Shown here: in pieces, positions 26,959-35,658 of the stretch | Position numbering within the stretch: position 1 is the stretch's first letter | How the letters are laid out: every line of letters begins with the position of its first letter | Assembly: GCA_947594835.1 (NCBI GenBank) | Contig: CANQEH010000007.1 | Span: forward strand, 1-64,000 | Source of the DNA: an uncultured Acetatifactor sp. | GTDB taxonomy: Bacteria > Bacillota > Clostridia > Lachnospirales > Lachnospiraceae | Reading direction: 5' to 3' | Length of the DNA: 64,000 nt | Translations under genes and position numbers: made by a program | The notes under the pieces: model-generated | What the model saw: only the letters and a program-made list of their open reading frames with translations | What the model was told of the DNA's origin: nothing | Database searches by the model: none

Positions 26959-27012
26959 ATCAAATGTCGGGGACGACTGCCCGGCAAATCTTAGGCTATG
27001 GGGGAACCGGGT

Positions 27013-27308
27013 ATGTTAAAAACCGAAAGATTGATTCTTGCGCCGTTTGATATGAAATATTTACAAGATTATTTTAACGGTTTCAATGAAGAAATAACAA
27101 AATTCCAGTGGCCTGACCCATTTGAAAATATTGATGACGCGAGAAATATGCTTCAAAAATTTCTAAGCGAAATGAAGCAAGCATTAAGCTACTACATAAG
27201 TTTGAAAATGATTACGAAATCATTGAACAGGAACCAGAGCGATTAACTACCGATTCGGGCAAGGAGCTGGAATTACAAGGACACATCATTAGGGAAAAAA
27301 TCAGTTAG
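27013..27308 (+). pseudogene. GNAT acetyltransferase remnant
   Basis: The first frame reads MLKTERLILAPFDMKYLQDY and continues to about DDARNMLQKFLSEM, the N-terminal portion of a RimJ/RimL-like GNAT domain. From about 27198 a different frame reads KFENDYEIIEQEPERLTTDS and ends at 27306-27308, like a GNAT-family tail. The acetyl-CoA-binding middle is absent. An internal deletion with frame change therefore left the two ends, similar to the toxin remnant at 306-562. Assignment of the tail is tentative. Confidence 0.55.
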
Positions 27309-27377
27309 TCGAATAGGTTGCAAAACCATGATTTATGTCCAAAATAAAAATGTAAAATATGGAGGCGCTTACTCAAT

Positions 27378-27767
27378 ATGTTCGATAAACATTCCTTGCT
27401 TCAGCGATTACAAAAACTTACTTTCCCTAAAAAGGAATACTGGGTAGTTGCCGGAGGTGCTATGGTCTTACATGGATTTCGGCCCCAAACACATGATATA
27501 GATTTAGGGTGTAGTACGCTCTTGGCTGATGAATTGGAACAGCAGGGATTTGCAATTTCACTCTGCGAAGATGGAACCAGAAAAATCTTGTACTCTGAAA
27601 ATATAGAGATTTTTGAAAATTGGATTGAAGATACCGTGGTGATTATCAGTGGCGTTCCTGTTGTGAGTGTGGACGGACTCATTCAAATGAAGCAGAAACT
27701 TGGTAGAGAAAAAGATTTAGCGGATATTGCTTTAATAGAAAACGTGCGGAAAAGCAGACAGCCGTGA
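27378..27767 (+). CDS. Nucleotidyltransferase-fold protein
   Basis: This 129-residue protein has YWVVAGGAMVLHGFRPQTHDIDLGCS near its start, with GG followed by a D-x-D motif as in the DNA polymerase beta-like superfamily. A later acidic VVSVDGLIQMKQKLGREKDLADIALI segment fits the same fold, as in small AbiEii- or MNT-type proteins. The ATG follows a GGAGGCGC ribosome site with a long spacer. No partner antitoxin-like gene is adjacent, so the role is open: stand-alone nucleotidyltransferase or TA remnant. Confidence 0.65.
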   Translation: MFDKHSLLQRLQKLTFPKKEYWVVAGGAMVLHGFRPQTHDIDLGCSTLLADELEQQGFAISLCEDGTRKILYSENIEIFENWIEDTVVIISGVPVVSVDGLIQMKQKLGREKDLADIALIENVRKSRQP

Positions 27768-27861
27768 TTTTGCGCTCCGCGTCTGAGCGTTCAAAGGGAC
27801 GGCAAAGAGGAATATTGACATGGCTGTGCTATGGAGCCGCTGACAAAGCGAAGTCCTCCTA

Positions 27862-27936
27862 AGCCGCATGACGGGAGTTTTCTGATGGGAAACTCTGTTA
27901 TCGGCTTGGGATTTTTTCTTTGCCGGTCATGCGGCT
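27862..27936. terminator. Long inverted repeat between convergent genes
   Basis: AGCCGCATGAC (27862-27872) and GTCATGCGGCT (27926-27936) are perfect 11-bp arms. Between them a nested alternative pairing, AAGCCG with CGGCTT, is followed by GGGATTTTTTCTTT. The inner hairpin would serve as plus-strand terminator; the outer arms may define a larger element. It lies between the nucleotidyltransferase and the convergent permease gene. Confidence 0.6.
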
Positions 27937-27966
27937 CCTTTCATCTGTCGCTTCCAGACAACCATA

Positions 27967-30198
27967 TTACATCATGATATCGTCCCTGAGCACCTCGGCC
28001 AGGCTGATTTTCCGCACACCACGCCATGCCAGATAATAGGCAGACGCCACAGAGACAACAATGCCCAGCATGAATAGCAAAATCGGAACATAGGGCGCTT
28101 CCGCCAGAAATACTCCAGCCTCCATATAGCTTGCTTTCAGCATGAATCCGATCGCGGCGACCACAATCGGAAGACTGATGAGAATCGGACGAACGGCGAT
28201 GACAAGCGCTTCTGTACAAAACATTTTTCCCAGTCCCTCCGGCGTCAGCCCTACCGACAGATACCGGGCAAATTCCCGCTTTCTCTGGCGCACAAATCCC
28301 AAGGTATTGGAGAACACATTGCCAATGCCGATGATCGCGAGCAGAACACAAAAAGCCCCGAAGACAGCCATCATTCCCCGTATCTGTCTGTGATTTGTTT
28401 CGTACTTCTGGATACGGTTTTCCTGTTCTATGACATATTTCCCACCCACAAGCCGCGCGATTTCATCCTGCAAAATATTTAGTTCTTCCAGTGTCGCATC
28501 TTCTTTTCCGCGAACACAGATGTAACTGTCTTTCTCCATCCCTCCGATCTGTCCTTTGATTTCCTTCCACAGGGACGCCGGGATAAAGTGTACCAGCTCA
28601 TAATAGTCAAGCTTTGCGTATTCCTCTCTCAACGCTGGAACCTCCCGCGTATAAGACAGGACAGGTACCTCCGCCGTCGCCTCCTCATGTCCGGACTGCC
28701 TTAAAACACTCACCGCATTTTCTCCGGCATCAGGCGTCCTGATATAAGGCATGAAGGCAGGATGCCTGAAATCCGGGTTTGTCACATCACGGATCTGATT
28801 TAAGATCACCGCCCCGTCAAGCCGCGGCGCAATGCCGATCTGCTCACAATACGCGGTAAAACTCCGATCATCCAGGATGACAACCGGCGCATTGACCAGC
28901 CACCCGCCATCCACTTGCGACACATCGTTTGCCAAAGCCCCGGAAAACCCGCCAAAGGACCTCATCTCCTCGCTCATTTCTTCCTCGGCGATGATTCTTT
29001 TTGCGGAAGCCTTCTGATAGACAATGGCGCTTTTTATCCCGTCAAGCGCCTGTACGGCCGTTGCCGCTTCCCAACTGTCTGCCTCCGTATCTTTCAGTGT
29101 CGCCATGATGTCCCATACGTCCTGATAGCGCTCAAAATAAGTCTCCCTTGTGCTGATCTGGGAAAGAGAGAAGAAACACTGCATGAGCGCGAAAGCAAGG
29201 AATGAAGCTATGAGCGACAGGGACGCTGTCCGCAGGGCTTTCTTTTGTGCCTTCAAAGCATTTCCGGCCAGTTCTCCTTCTATCCCGGACAAACAGGAAA
29301 GGAAACGGGAGCTTCTTTTGCGCTTTAATTGCAATTCGCCGGTATTCTTGATGGCTTCGAGAGGCGTCAATTTGCTTAAGCGCCGGGCTGGAAGCCATGC
29401 AGAAATCCATATCGTCAGAACCGTTACAAACAGTGTCAATGCCAGAACCAGCGGGTGATAGCCAAAGGATGCCTCATGCCGTCCGGGGACGTCGCTGCCC
29501 AGCACGATATTGCTCAGATGTATGAGTCCTGCGCTTCCTGCAATGCCCAGCAGATCGCCTGTTATGACGGGCCCCGCACAGAGAACAGCCGCCTCCTGCA
29601 AAAGACAGGCCCGGATTTGTTTTGGCGTGGCTCCAATACTGGAAAAAATGCCAAACTGATGAATTCTTGCGTTCATGGATACCGCAAAGGCATTATGGAT
29701 AATGACCATCAAAGAGAAAGACGCCGCCAGAGTGATCAAAAGAAACAGCGGAAACAGCAGTCTTGGGGCGGTATCGCTGGAATCGCGGATCAGGTACATG
29801 GCAAGGAGCTCATAGTTGTAAACAATTTTTTCCGGCCCAATACCGAGTTGCTCTGCAATATGGGGCATATCTGAAAAAACAGCTTTCCGGTCGTTAAAAT
29901 AAATATCTACCGTCGGTTCTGTCCCCTTCAGCCCTTTTCCGTTTCTCACAACATTCTCTACATTGGCAAAATTTCTGATCGTTTCCATCTCCTCCGGATC
30001 AAGTCTGCCCAGAATACGGCTGTGCCAGCCGCCTTCCTCTAATTCAATCCGTTCTACCTCATATTTCCAGGCATTGTAGAATAATCCGCACAACAGAGAT
30101 AAGAGCAGCGCGGAGATAAATGCCGCAATCACAATGGAGAAACCGGCTGTGCGGTTGTTTTTCAGATACCCTGATGAATATTCTTTCCACATATCCAT
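27967..30198 (-). CDS. ABC transporter permease with two FtsX domains
   Basis: This 743-residue membrane protein has an N-terminal helix, three helices with an FtsX core (ARIHQFGIFSSIGATPKQIRACLLQEAAV), a second transmembrane set beginning near residue 320, a large extracytoplasmic domain of roughly 270 residues, and a C-terminal FtsX core (RQRKREFARYLSVGLTPEGLGKMF). Duplicated FtsX architecture resembles BceB-like or lipoprotein-export permeases. It immediately follows its ATPase (start ATG shares the junction at 30198) in a regulator-kinase-ATPase-permease operon, the pattern for peptide-antibiotic sensing and resistance. Confidence 0.88.
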   Translation of the reverse strand: MDMWKEYSSGYLKNNRTAGFSIVIAAFISALLLSLLCGLFYNAWKYEVERIELEEGGWHSRILGRLDPEEMETIRNFANVENVVRNGKGLKGTEPTVDIYFNDRKAVFSDMPHIAEQLGIGPEKIVYNYELLAMYLIRDSSDTAPRLLFPLFLLITLAASFSLMVIIHNAFAVSMNARIHQFGIFSSIGATPKQIRACLLQEAAVLCAGPVITGDLLGIAGSAGLIHLSNIVLGSDVPGRHEASFGYHPLVLALTLFVTVLTIWISAWLPARRLSKLTPLEAIKNTGELQLKRKRSSRFLSCLSGIEGELAGNALKAQKKALRTASLSLIASFLAFALMQCFFSLSQISTRETYFERYQDVWDIMATLKDTEADSWEAATAVQALDGIKSAIVYQKASAKRIIAEEEMSEEMRSFGGFSGALANDVSQVDGGWLVNAPVVILDDRSFTAYCEQIGIAPRLDGAVILNQIRDVTNPDFRHPAFMPYIRTPDAGENAVSVLRQSGHEEATAEVPVLSYTREVPALREEYAKLDYYELVHFIPASLWKEIKGQIGGMEKDSYICVRGKEDATLEELNILQDEIARLVGGKYVIEQENRIQKYETNHRQIRGMMAVFGAFCVLLAIIGIGNVFSNTLGFVRQRKREFARYLSVGLTPEGLGKMFCTEALVIAVRPILISLPIVVAAIGFMLKASYMEAGVFLAEAPYVPILLFMLGIVVSVASAYYLAWRGVRKISLAEVLRDDIMM

Positions 30199-30878
30199 TA
30201 CCTCCGCCGCTCGTCACTGATGATACGCCCGTCTTCCACCGTAATGATGCGCCCTGCCTCCATAGCCACCTTTTCGTCATGGGTAATCAACAGAATCGTC
30301 TGTTCCAGATTGCGGTTAGAAAGTTTCAACATATCAATCACTTCTTTGGAATTTTTCTGATCGAGATTTCCGGTTGGCTCGTCTGCCAAAAGCAGGGCAG
30401 GACGATAAATCAGAGAACGCGCAATCGCTGCCCGCTGCTGCTGTCCGCCGGAAAGCTGATTTGGCATGGCGTCCAGCTTGTCTGCAATGCCAAGAGACTT
30501 CACAATCTTCTCAAAATACTCCGGATCCGGCGTTTTCTTATCCAGAGATAAAGGCATCAGAATATTCTGCCTTACGGTAAGAGTGGGAATCAGATTGTAA
30601 AACTGATACACCAGTCCCACCTTTCTGCGCCGGAAGATTGCCTCCTGCGTCCGGTTCAGTCTGGAAAGATCTGTTCCATCTATGAGCACTGTTCCATCCG
30701 TGGGCTTGTCAACACTGCCCAGAATATGCAGCAGGGTAGATTTTCCCGACCCGGAAGCCCCAAGGATCGCCACAAATTCTCCCCTGCCCACAGACAGATT
30801 GATTCCGTCAAGCGCCGTCACCTGATTACCGCCGGAGCCATATACTTTTCTGACCCCTTCGCATTTTAAGATTTCCAT
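30198..30878 (-). CDS. ABC transporter ATP-binding protein (MacB/BceA type)
   Basis: This 226-residue ATPase shows Walker A GASGSGKST, signature LSGGQQQRAAIARSLIY and Walker B LLLADEPTGNLDQKNSKEV. GGAGAATCAGA precedes the ATG at 30878. It pairs with the FtsX permease that follows directly and lies downstream of the kinase gene in the same transcript. Confidence 0.92.
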   Translation of the reverse strand: MEILKCEGVRKVYGSGGNQVTALDGINLSVGRGEFVAILGASGSGKSTLLHILGSVDKPTDGTVLIDGTDLSRLNRTQEAIFRRRKVGLVYQFYNLIPTLTVRQNILMPLSLDKKTPDPEYFEKIVKSLGIADKLDAMPNQLSGGQQQRAAIARSLIYRPALLLADEPTGNLDQKNSKEVIDMLKLSNRNLEQTILLITHDEKVAMEAGRIITVEDGRIISDERRR

Positions 30879-30985
30879 TCTGATTCTCCTTCCTTTTGCC
30901 TGCCCATTTTGAAAGACATCTGTGTCTGCCTGAAAGGAATCCTCAGGCCCTGTCTGGAAACAGTATAGCAAATGAAAGTTACAGC

Positions 30986-32224
30986 TCAGTGACTGTAAAA
31001 GCGGATTTCGAAGCAGGCGCCCCCTTCCGGCCTGTTTTTTGCCCGGATCGTCCCGTTTTGGCGCTCAATGATCTCTTTTGCCAGAGCCAGACCAATCCCA
31101 ATGCCCCCTGCATCGGCATTTTTTCCCCGATAAAACCGTTCAAAGAGGTGCGGCATATCTTCCCTCGCAAATCCCTTCCCCTTATCCCAGATCAGGATTT
31201 CCGTGTATAATGGATTCTGGGCATAGAAGCAACGGACAGTTCCCCCTTGATTGTGTTCCATGCAGTTTTTCATCAGGTTCATGATTGCTTCCATCGTCCA
31301 GTCCATATCGACGGTCATCATCATCTCTCCCTGCTCCGATATCTCAACGGAAGTGCCTGAACCCGAGAAAAGCTCCTGCAGATTATCTGCCGCAAGGACA
31401 AGAAGCGTAAAAACATCCGTTTCCTCTTTCTGCAAAACCAAAGTTCCCGCATCCAGCCGGGATAAAACCAGCAAGGCTTCCTCCAGATAAGTCAGTCGTG
31501 AAAGCTGTTTTTCGATCTGTTCCAAGGCTGTGCGGCTCTCCCGCTGTCCCGACGCATTGCCGCTCTCCTTCTGTTCCAAGGCTACATCATCGAACTTCTG
31601 CTTCATCCTCTGGACAGCCAGAAGAATAGCGGTAATCGGCGTTTTGATCTGATGCGCGATATTGGATAAATTCTCCGCAAAATCATTTTTGGCCTGCACT
31701 GCCTGCTCTTTTGTTTGAGAAAGAAATGTCACGGTTTTATAGATTTCATCCTCTAATTTGGAAAAAACATCCTCTCCGGAAGCGGATAAAATCCATGCTT
31801 TCCCGCTGTCTGCCTGTTCCAGATACCCGGTTAAAGCTCTGATCCTGCGATTTTCCATCCTGTTTCGATAAAGAAAGGTAAAAAAGAAAAGCGAAAGCCC
31901 AGTCAGCCATCCGAAAGCTGCAAAGAAAGCGGCCCGCTTCCATGAAACGCCGGAAAAATCCGACGCCTGATACCCAAGCGCGGACAATACCTTACCTTCT
32001 GAAAGGCCATCCCGTTTTCCCTCTGTATATTCCTTTAAGGCGGCAGATAGAATTTTCTCTGTCCCCGGCTCCTGTTCGATGATTTCGCAGCAGATCCCAT
32101 TGACCAGATCAAAGGAGGCCCTGCTGGCATGATAGGAAACCAGCCATACGGCAGCAGCGGCAGCGAGAAAACTGACAGATAACACGAATCCTGCCGTGAC
32201 AAGTACGTTCTTACTGCTGTTCAT
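30986..32224 (-). CDS. Sensor histidine kinase
   Basis: This 412-residue kinase has two TM helices (about 7-29 and 98-117) around a short extracytoplasmic segment of about 65 residues. The H-box is NIAHQIKTPITAI, the N-box LMKNCMEH, and the ATP lid DKGKGFAREDMPHLFERFYRG with GIGIGLALAKEII. The start at 32224 overlaps the regulator stop (ATGA) and follows GGAGGATACGAT. Context with FtsX-type transporter genes suggests detection of an antimicrobial peptide or lipid II-type stress through the transporter. Confidence 0.92.
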   Translation of the reverse strand: MNSSKNVLVTAGFVLSVSFLAAAAAVWLVSYHASRASFDLVNGICCEIIEQEPGTEKILSAALKEYTEGKRDGLSEGKVLSALGYQASDFSGVSWKRAAFFAAFGWLTGLSLFFFTFLYRNRMENRRIRALTGYLEQADSGKAWILSASGEDVFSKLEDEIYKTVTFLSQTKEQAVQAKNDFAENLSNIAHQIKTPITAILLAVQRMKQKFDDVALEQKESGNASGQRESRTALEQIEKQLSRLTYLEEALLVLSRLDAGTLVLQKEETDVFTLLVLAADNLQELFSGSGTSVEISEQGEMMMTVDMDWTMEAIMNLMKNCMEHNQGGTVRCFYAQNPLYTEILIWDKGKGFAREDMPHLFERFYRGKNADAGGIGIGLALAKEIIERQNGTIRAKNRPEGGACFEIRFYSH

Positions 32225-32892
32225 ATCGTATCCTCCATACGGTAGCCCACGCTTCTGATCGTTTTCAGACACGCCGGCTGGGAAAGCTTATCCCGGAGCC
32301 GTTTCATGGTGACCGTCAGAGTGTTATCATTCACATAACTGCCATTCACATCCCATACCCGTTCTAAAATTTTTTCTCTGGTGACTGTCTTTCCCTTGTT
32401 CTGCATAAGATACAATAAGAGCTGATACTCAGCTGCACTTAATGCGATTTCTTCTGAATGACAAAAGACGGCATGACGGTTTTGGTCTATTCTGATTTCA
32501 TCACAGGAAAGATACTGTTCCGTCACATTTCCGCTTCTGCGCAGTACCGCCAGAATCCGGGAATACAATACTTCCAGCGCAAACGGCTTTACCACATAAT
32601 CATCCGCCCCGTTTTTGAAGCCGGAAACAATATCCGAACTATCCCCGCGGACAGTAAGAAAAAGAATCGGCAGTTCTTTCCATTTACTGCGGATCCACCG
32701 GCACAGGCTGTCCCCGCGGCCATCCGGCATATTCCAGTCAAGCAGAACAACCGTTGCCATATGTTTTTCCAGCGCCTGCTTAATTTCTGAAATGGTATAA
32801 AATATCTGTACCTTCATGTCCTTTTGCTCCAGATATTCCTTTACCATCTCCGCAATACTGGCGTCGTCCTCTGCGTAATACAGTTCTATCAT
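32221..32892 (-). CDS. OmpR-family response regulator
   Basis: This 223-residue regulator begins MIELYYAEDDASIAEMV; the phosphoacceptor Asp lies in VVLLDWNMPDGRG and the conserved Lys in DDYVVKPFALEVL. The C-terminal winged helix contains LSAAEYQLLLYLMQNKG and RSVGYRMEDTI. The ATG at 32892 is chosen because the receiver fold starts there; its ribosome site is weak. It is the first gene of the operon and overlaps the kinase start by 4 bp. Confidence 0.92.
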   Translation of the reverse strand: MIELYYAEDDASIAEMVKEYLEQKDMKVQIFYTISEIKQALEKHMATVVLLDWNMPDGRGDSLCRWIRSKWKELPILFLTVRGDSSDIVSGFKNGADDYVVKPFALEVLYSRILAVLRRSGNVTEQYLSCDEIRIDQNRHAVFCHSEEIALSAAEYQLLLYLMQNKGKTVTREKILERVWDVNGSYVNDNTLTVTMKRLRDKLSQPACLKTIRSVGYRMEDTI

Positions 32893-32993
32893 GTCAACCG
32901 GCCGCCTCTCATTTTTGTTTTTATTATACCCGGGGAATGTTACAATTTGGTGACTGAAATGAGTTTTCAACGTGCTTTCTGCCCGCATTCGAT

Positions 32994-34253
32994 TCACTCC
33001 CAGACAAGATTGTCCCCAAACACGCTCTCCGCCAGTTCCCGGCAATACTGCAAGGAAAAGTTTCCGTCCTGCCGCACGATTTCATTGCGCTCCGCCAATT
33101 CCTCCGTATACGCCGACAGAGGATAGACTGTCACACCTCCAAAACCGCTCTCCACATGACAGACCACGGGCAACACTCCATACTCCGTAATCACAGCCTC
33201 CCCTCTGTCGTCCAGGCCGATGACGACCTGCGCCATTCCGCCCACCATACGGTTTGCCACGCCTGCCCCTGTCCCGGACGTCCAGTTGACGAAATTGCCC
33301 AGGGAATAGTAAACCAGCGCCTGACGGCCGTTTTCCGCCGTCACCTGTTCTATGGGCTCTATGACATGGGGATGGGTTCCCAGAATCAGATCCGCGCCGT
33401 TTTCCGCAAAAAACTCTGCCCATTTTTCCTGTGTTTTTGTCTGTTCCAGGACGTATTCCGTACCCCAGTGCGGACAGACAACCACAAAATCCGCAAGCTC
33501 CCGCGCGTGCTGCAGATCCTCTTTCACCCTGTCCTCCTGCAGCAGATCCACCGCATAGGGCATATCGTCCGGCAGAGGCACCCCATTGGTACCGTATGTA
33601 TAATTCAGCACGGCAACGCGTATCCCACCGCTCTCATACACATATATTTCCTGCTGGGATTCCAGGCTGTCATGAATTCCCAGCACCGCTGTATCCGGAT
33701 AATTTGTCCTCCAGAAAGCCAGACAGTTCAGGACGCCCTGTTTTCTCTTGTCCAGCGCATGGTTCGTGGCGTGCAGTACCACGTCAAAGCCCGCATCCAT
33801 AAGCGCATCCCCCAGTTCATAGGGCGCGTTAAAAGACGGATAGCCGGACACGCCAAGTTCCGCACCTCCGATAATGACCTCCTGATTCACCAGAGCCACA
33901 TCCGCCTCTTCAATCTCATCCTTGAGGTTCTCAAATACCGCGCTGAAATCATAGCTGCCATCCTCTCTCCTGCCGCTTTCTGCCAAAGGTGTGTGCAAAA
34001 GGATATCGCCTGCCATCACAAGCCGAATTTCCGGAGCCGGGGTCGGTTCCGGCTCCGGAGTATCTTCTGGAACCGTTGTGGGGAGCGGAGACGTCCCGGC
34101 AGGCAGACTGTCCGCCAATGATAACTGCGCTTCTGTATTTGCCGCCTCATCTTTAAAACCTTCCCCGCCGCATCCCGCAAAAACCGCCAGCGACAAAAAC
34201 AGGCCAAAGAGCACTCCCGCGCCGCGCCGGAGAAAACTGTCTTTATTTTTCAT
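32994..34253 (-). CDS. CapA-family lipoprotein (PGA_cap metallophosphatase fold)
   Basis: This 419-residue protein has a lipobox (LAVFAGC, Cys about 28), a Pro/Thr/Glu-rich linker (about 48-75) and a CapA/PGA_cap domain. Family motifs are LVMAGDILLHTPLAESG, ALVNQEVIIGG, HATNHALDKRKQGV and VCPHWGTEY, with GTHPHVIEPIE later. These match the metallophosphoesterase-like ligands of the poly-gamma-glutamate synthesis protein CapA. Free-standing CapA homologues are common in Firmicutes without capsule operons, so capsule synthesis should not be assumed. GAAAGGGATATCGGT is the ribosome site. Confidence 0.88.
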   Translation of the reverse strand: MKNKDSFLRRGAGVLFGLFLSLAVFAGCGGEGFKDEAANTEAQLSLADSLPAGTSPLPTTVPEDTPEPEPTPAPEIRLVMAGDILLHTPLAESGRREDGSYDFSAVFENLKDEIEEADVALVNQEVIIGGAELGVSGYPSFNAPYELGDALMDAGFDVVLHATNHALDKRKQGVLNCLAFWRTNYPDTAVLGIHDSLESQQEIYVYESGGIRVAVLNYTYGTNGVPLPDDMPYAVDLLQEDRVKEDLQHARELADFVVVCPHWGTEYVLEQTKTQEKWAEFFAENGADLILGTHPHVIEPIEQVTAENGRQALVYYSLGNFVNWTSGTGAGVANRMVGGMAQVVIGLDDRGEAVITEYGVLPVVCHVESGFGGVTVYPLSAYTEELAERNEIVRQDGNFSLQYCRELAESVFGDNLVWE

Positions 34254-34299
34254 ACCGATATCCCTTTCCTATTTTTTTAGAGCATGAGCAATCTGATTG

Positions 34300-34520
34300 A
34301 ATGACAACCCACATTCCATCACGCTTAGACCCGGTACGTTCTATTTCCCCTTTTTTTGAAGACTGACAAAAGTACGTTCAGCAGTACGTTTTGTAACTCC
34401 TATCTCTGTCGCAATCCTATCCGCAGTTCTATCTGAATCTTCGATGAGCAATCCCAAAACAACCTTTTCCGTTTTATTCAAACCGATATTCAAAGTGACA
34501 TTTTTGTCACTATTATTTCA
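34300..34520 (-). pseudogene. C-terminal HTH remnant of an AlbA/RecG-like ATP-binding protein
   Basis: On the minus strand the frame reads NKTEKVVLGLLIEDSDRTAD, then TEIGVTKRTAERTFVSLQKK, then shifts frame in an A/G run and continues EIERTGSKRDGMWVVI. This is the winged-helix tail typical of AlbA_2/RecG-like ATP-binding regulators. No N-terminal domain is present in the 34.5 kb region, and the frameshift breaks the tail itself. It is a decayed fragment between the CapA gene and the hibernation factor gene. Confidence 0.5.
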
Positions 34521-34696
34521 CTAATGAAGTAAACCTTCTCTCCAAATGCGACACGTCGCCGCAAACCACAGCCCGTATTCGTCGTCTCTCCGTAGTCGGA
34601 CAGGGCACACAAAATTCGCCTCGGATGTGCTGATTTTGGGCAGATTTCTTCTGGCGTCACTTACATTCATTGTTAACTGTTGTCAGTATCCCTACA

Positions 34697-34730
34697 TAAA
34701 AACCGCCCTTCCACTTTCGTGGAAGGGCGG
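34697..34730 (-). terminator. Terminator of the hibernation-factor gene
   Basis: A perfect 12-bp stem (CCGCCCTTCCAC and GTGGAAGGGCGG) with a 4-base loop is followed on the minus strand by TTTTTATG. Confidence 0.9.
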
Positions 34731-34803
34731 CCCCGCCGCGCTCTCTGTGAGCGGCGCTTCTTTCCTCCGGGTCTGACGCCTTCCGATCCGGCGCCTTCTG
34801 GTC

Positions 34804-35331
34804 TTATACCTCCGGCTCGATCAAGCCGTAGGTATCTCCCTTTCTCTTGTACACCACATTCACCTGGTCTGTCTCCGCGTTCATGAACACAAAGAAATTG
34901 TGTCCCAGAAGCTCCATCTGGACGCAGGCGTCCTCGGGATACATGGGTTTGATGTCAAACTTCTTGGTGCGGACGATCCTGACTTCCTCCTCGTCCATGT
35001 AATCGTTTTCCACATACATCTGGCTGAAGGCATTGCCCCCCTGATGCTTGTCCACAATCTTGGTCTTATATTTTTTCAGCTGTCTCTCGATGATCTCCTC
35101 CACCAGGTCGATGGAAACGTACATATCGTTGCTGACCTGCTCGGAGCGGATGATGTTTCCCTTGACAGGGATGGTCACTTCGATCTTCTGACGATCCTTC
35201 TCCACGCTCAGCGTCACATGGACTTCCGTATCGGGGTTAAAATATCTCTCCAGCTTTCCTATCTTTTCTTCTACTGCCGACTTTAATCCGGGGGTAACTT
35301 CCACATTCCTGCCTACAATAATAAACTTCAT
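34804..35331 (-). CDS. hpf: Ribosome hibernation promoting factor (long form)
   Basis: This 175-residue long HPF dimerises 70S ribosomes into inactive 100S particles in stationary phase. The N-terminal S30AE domain (MKFIIVGRNVEVTPGLKSAV, about 1-100) is followed by the C-terminal dimerisation domain with RTKKFDIKPMYPEDACVQMELLGHNFFVFMNA and VVYKRKGDTYGLIEPE. GGAGGAACT precedes the ATG. It has its own promoter (35466-35495), a hairpin-rich leader and a strong terminator, so it is monocistronic. Confidence 0.96.
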   Translation of the reverse strand: MKFIIVGRNVEVTPGLKSAVEEKIGKLERYFNPDTEVHVTLSVEKDRQKIEVTIPVKGNIIRSEQVSNDMYVSIDLVEEIIERQLKKYKTKIVDKHQGGNAFSQMYVENDYMDEEEVRIVRTKKFDIKPMYPEDACVQMELLGHNFFVFMNAETDQVNVVYKRKGDTYGLIEPEV

Positions 35332-35340
35332 AGTTCCTCC

Positions 35341-35425
35341 ATTCTGGGGCGTTTACGCCGCGGGGCAATGCAGGCTTGCCGCTTTGCACCGATCATCCTT
35401 GCGCTCTGTGACGCTCCTCACAGAG
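35341..35425 (-). repeat. Hairpin leader cassette of hpf (type D)
   Basis: The 5' leader holds GGCG/CGCC (35348-35359), a GCAAAGCGGCAAG-type small hairpin, and CTCTGTGA/TCACAGAG (35404-35425). The last shares TGTGACGCTCCT with the middle hairpin of the cassette at 21251-21277. Genes of this family are sometimes preceded by the raiA structured RNA; I cannot confirm that motif here. Confidence 0.6.
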
Positions 35426-35465
35426 TGCAGATTTGTTCACCCTTCCGGCGTTTTATTTTACCAAT

Positions 35466-35495
35466 ATTATACCATGCTCCCACAGCCCCTTGCAA
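35466..35495 (-). promoter_or_regulatory. hpf promoter
   Basis: On the minus strand TTGCAA (35495-35490) and TATAAT (35471-35466) are separated by 18 bases, and TGG precedes the -10 (extended type). This gives a leader of about 125 bases before the hpf start. Confidence 0.75.
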
Positions 35496-35499
35496 CCAT

Positions 35500-35658
35500 T
35501 TCAAAAATTATTTGCCTGTTTTGCAAACCGTTTCTGCCATTGGGTTTGTCAACACCCATTTTGCTTTTTTTAACAAAAAACGGAAATTTCATTACAACTC
35601 CACAAAACAGTTGTTCGCATATTAGGTGTTATTTTATTTTCCAAAAATCGGAAATTTG
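35500..35658. other. AT-rich non-coding stretch
   Basis: No gene is supported here. It is AT-rich and rich in A and T runs. It lies between the hpf promoter and the DnaA-box-like cluster, and also serves as trailing region of the exporter operon. Confidence 0.5.
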
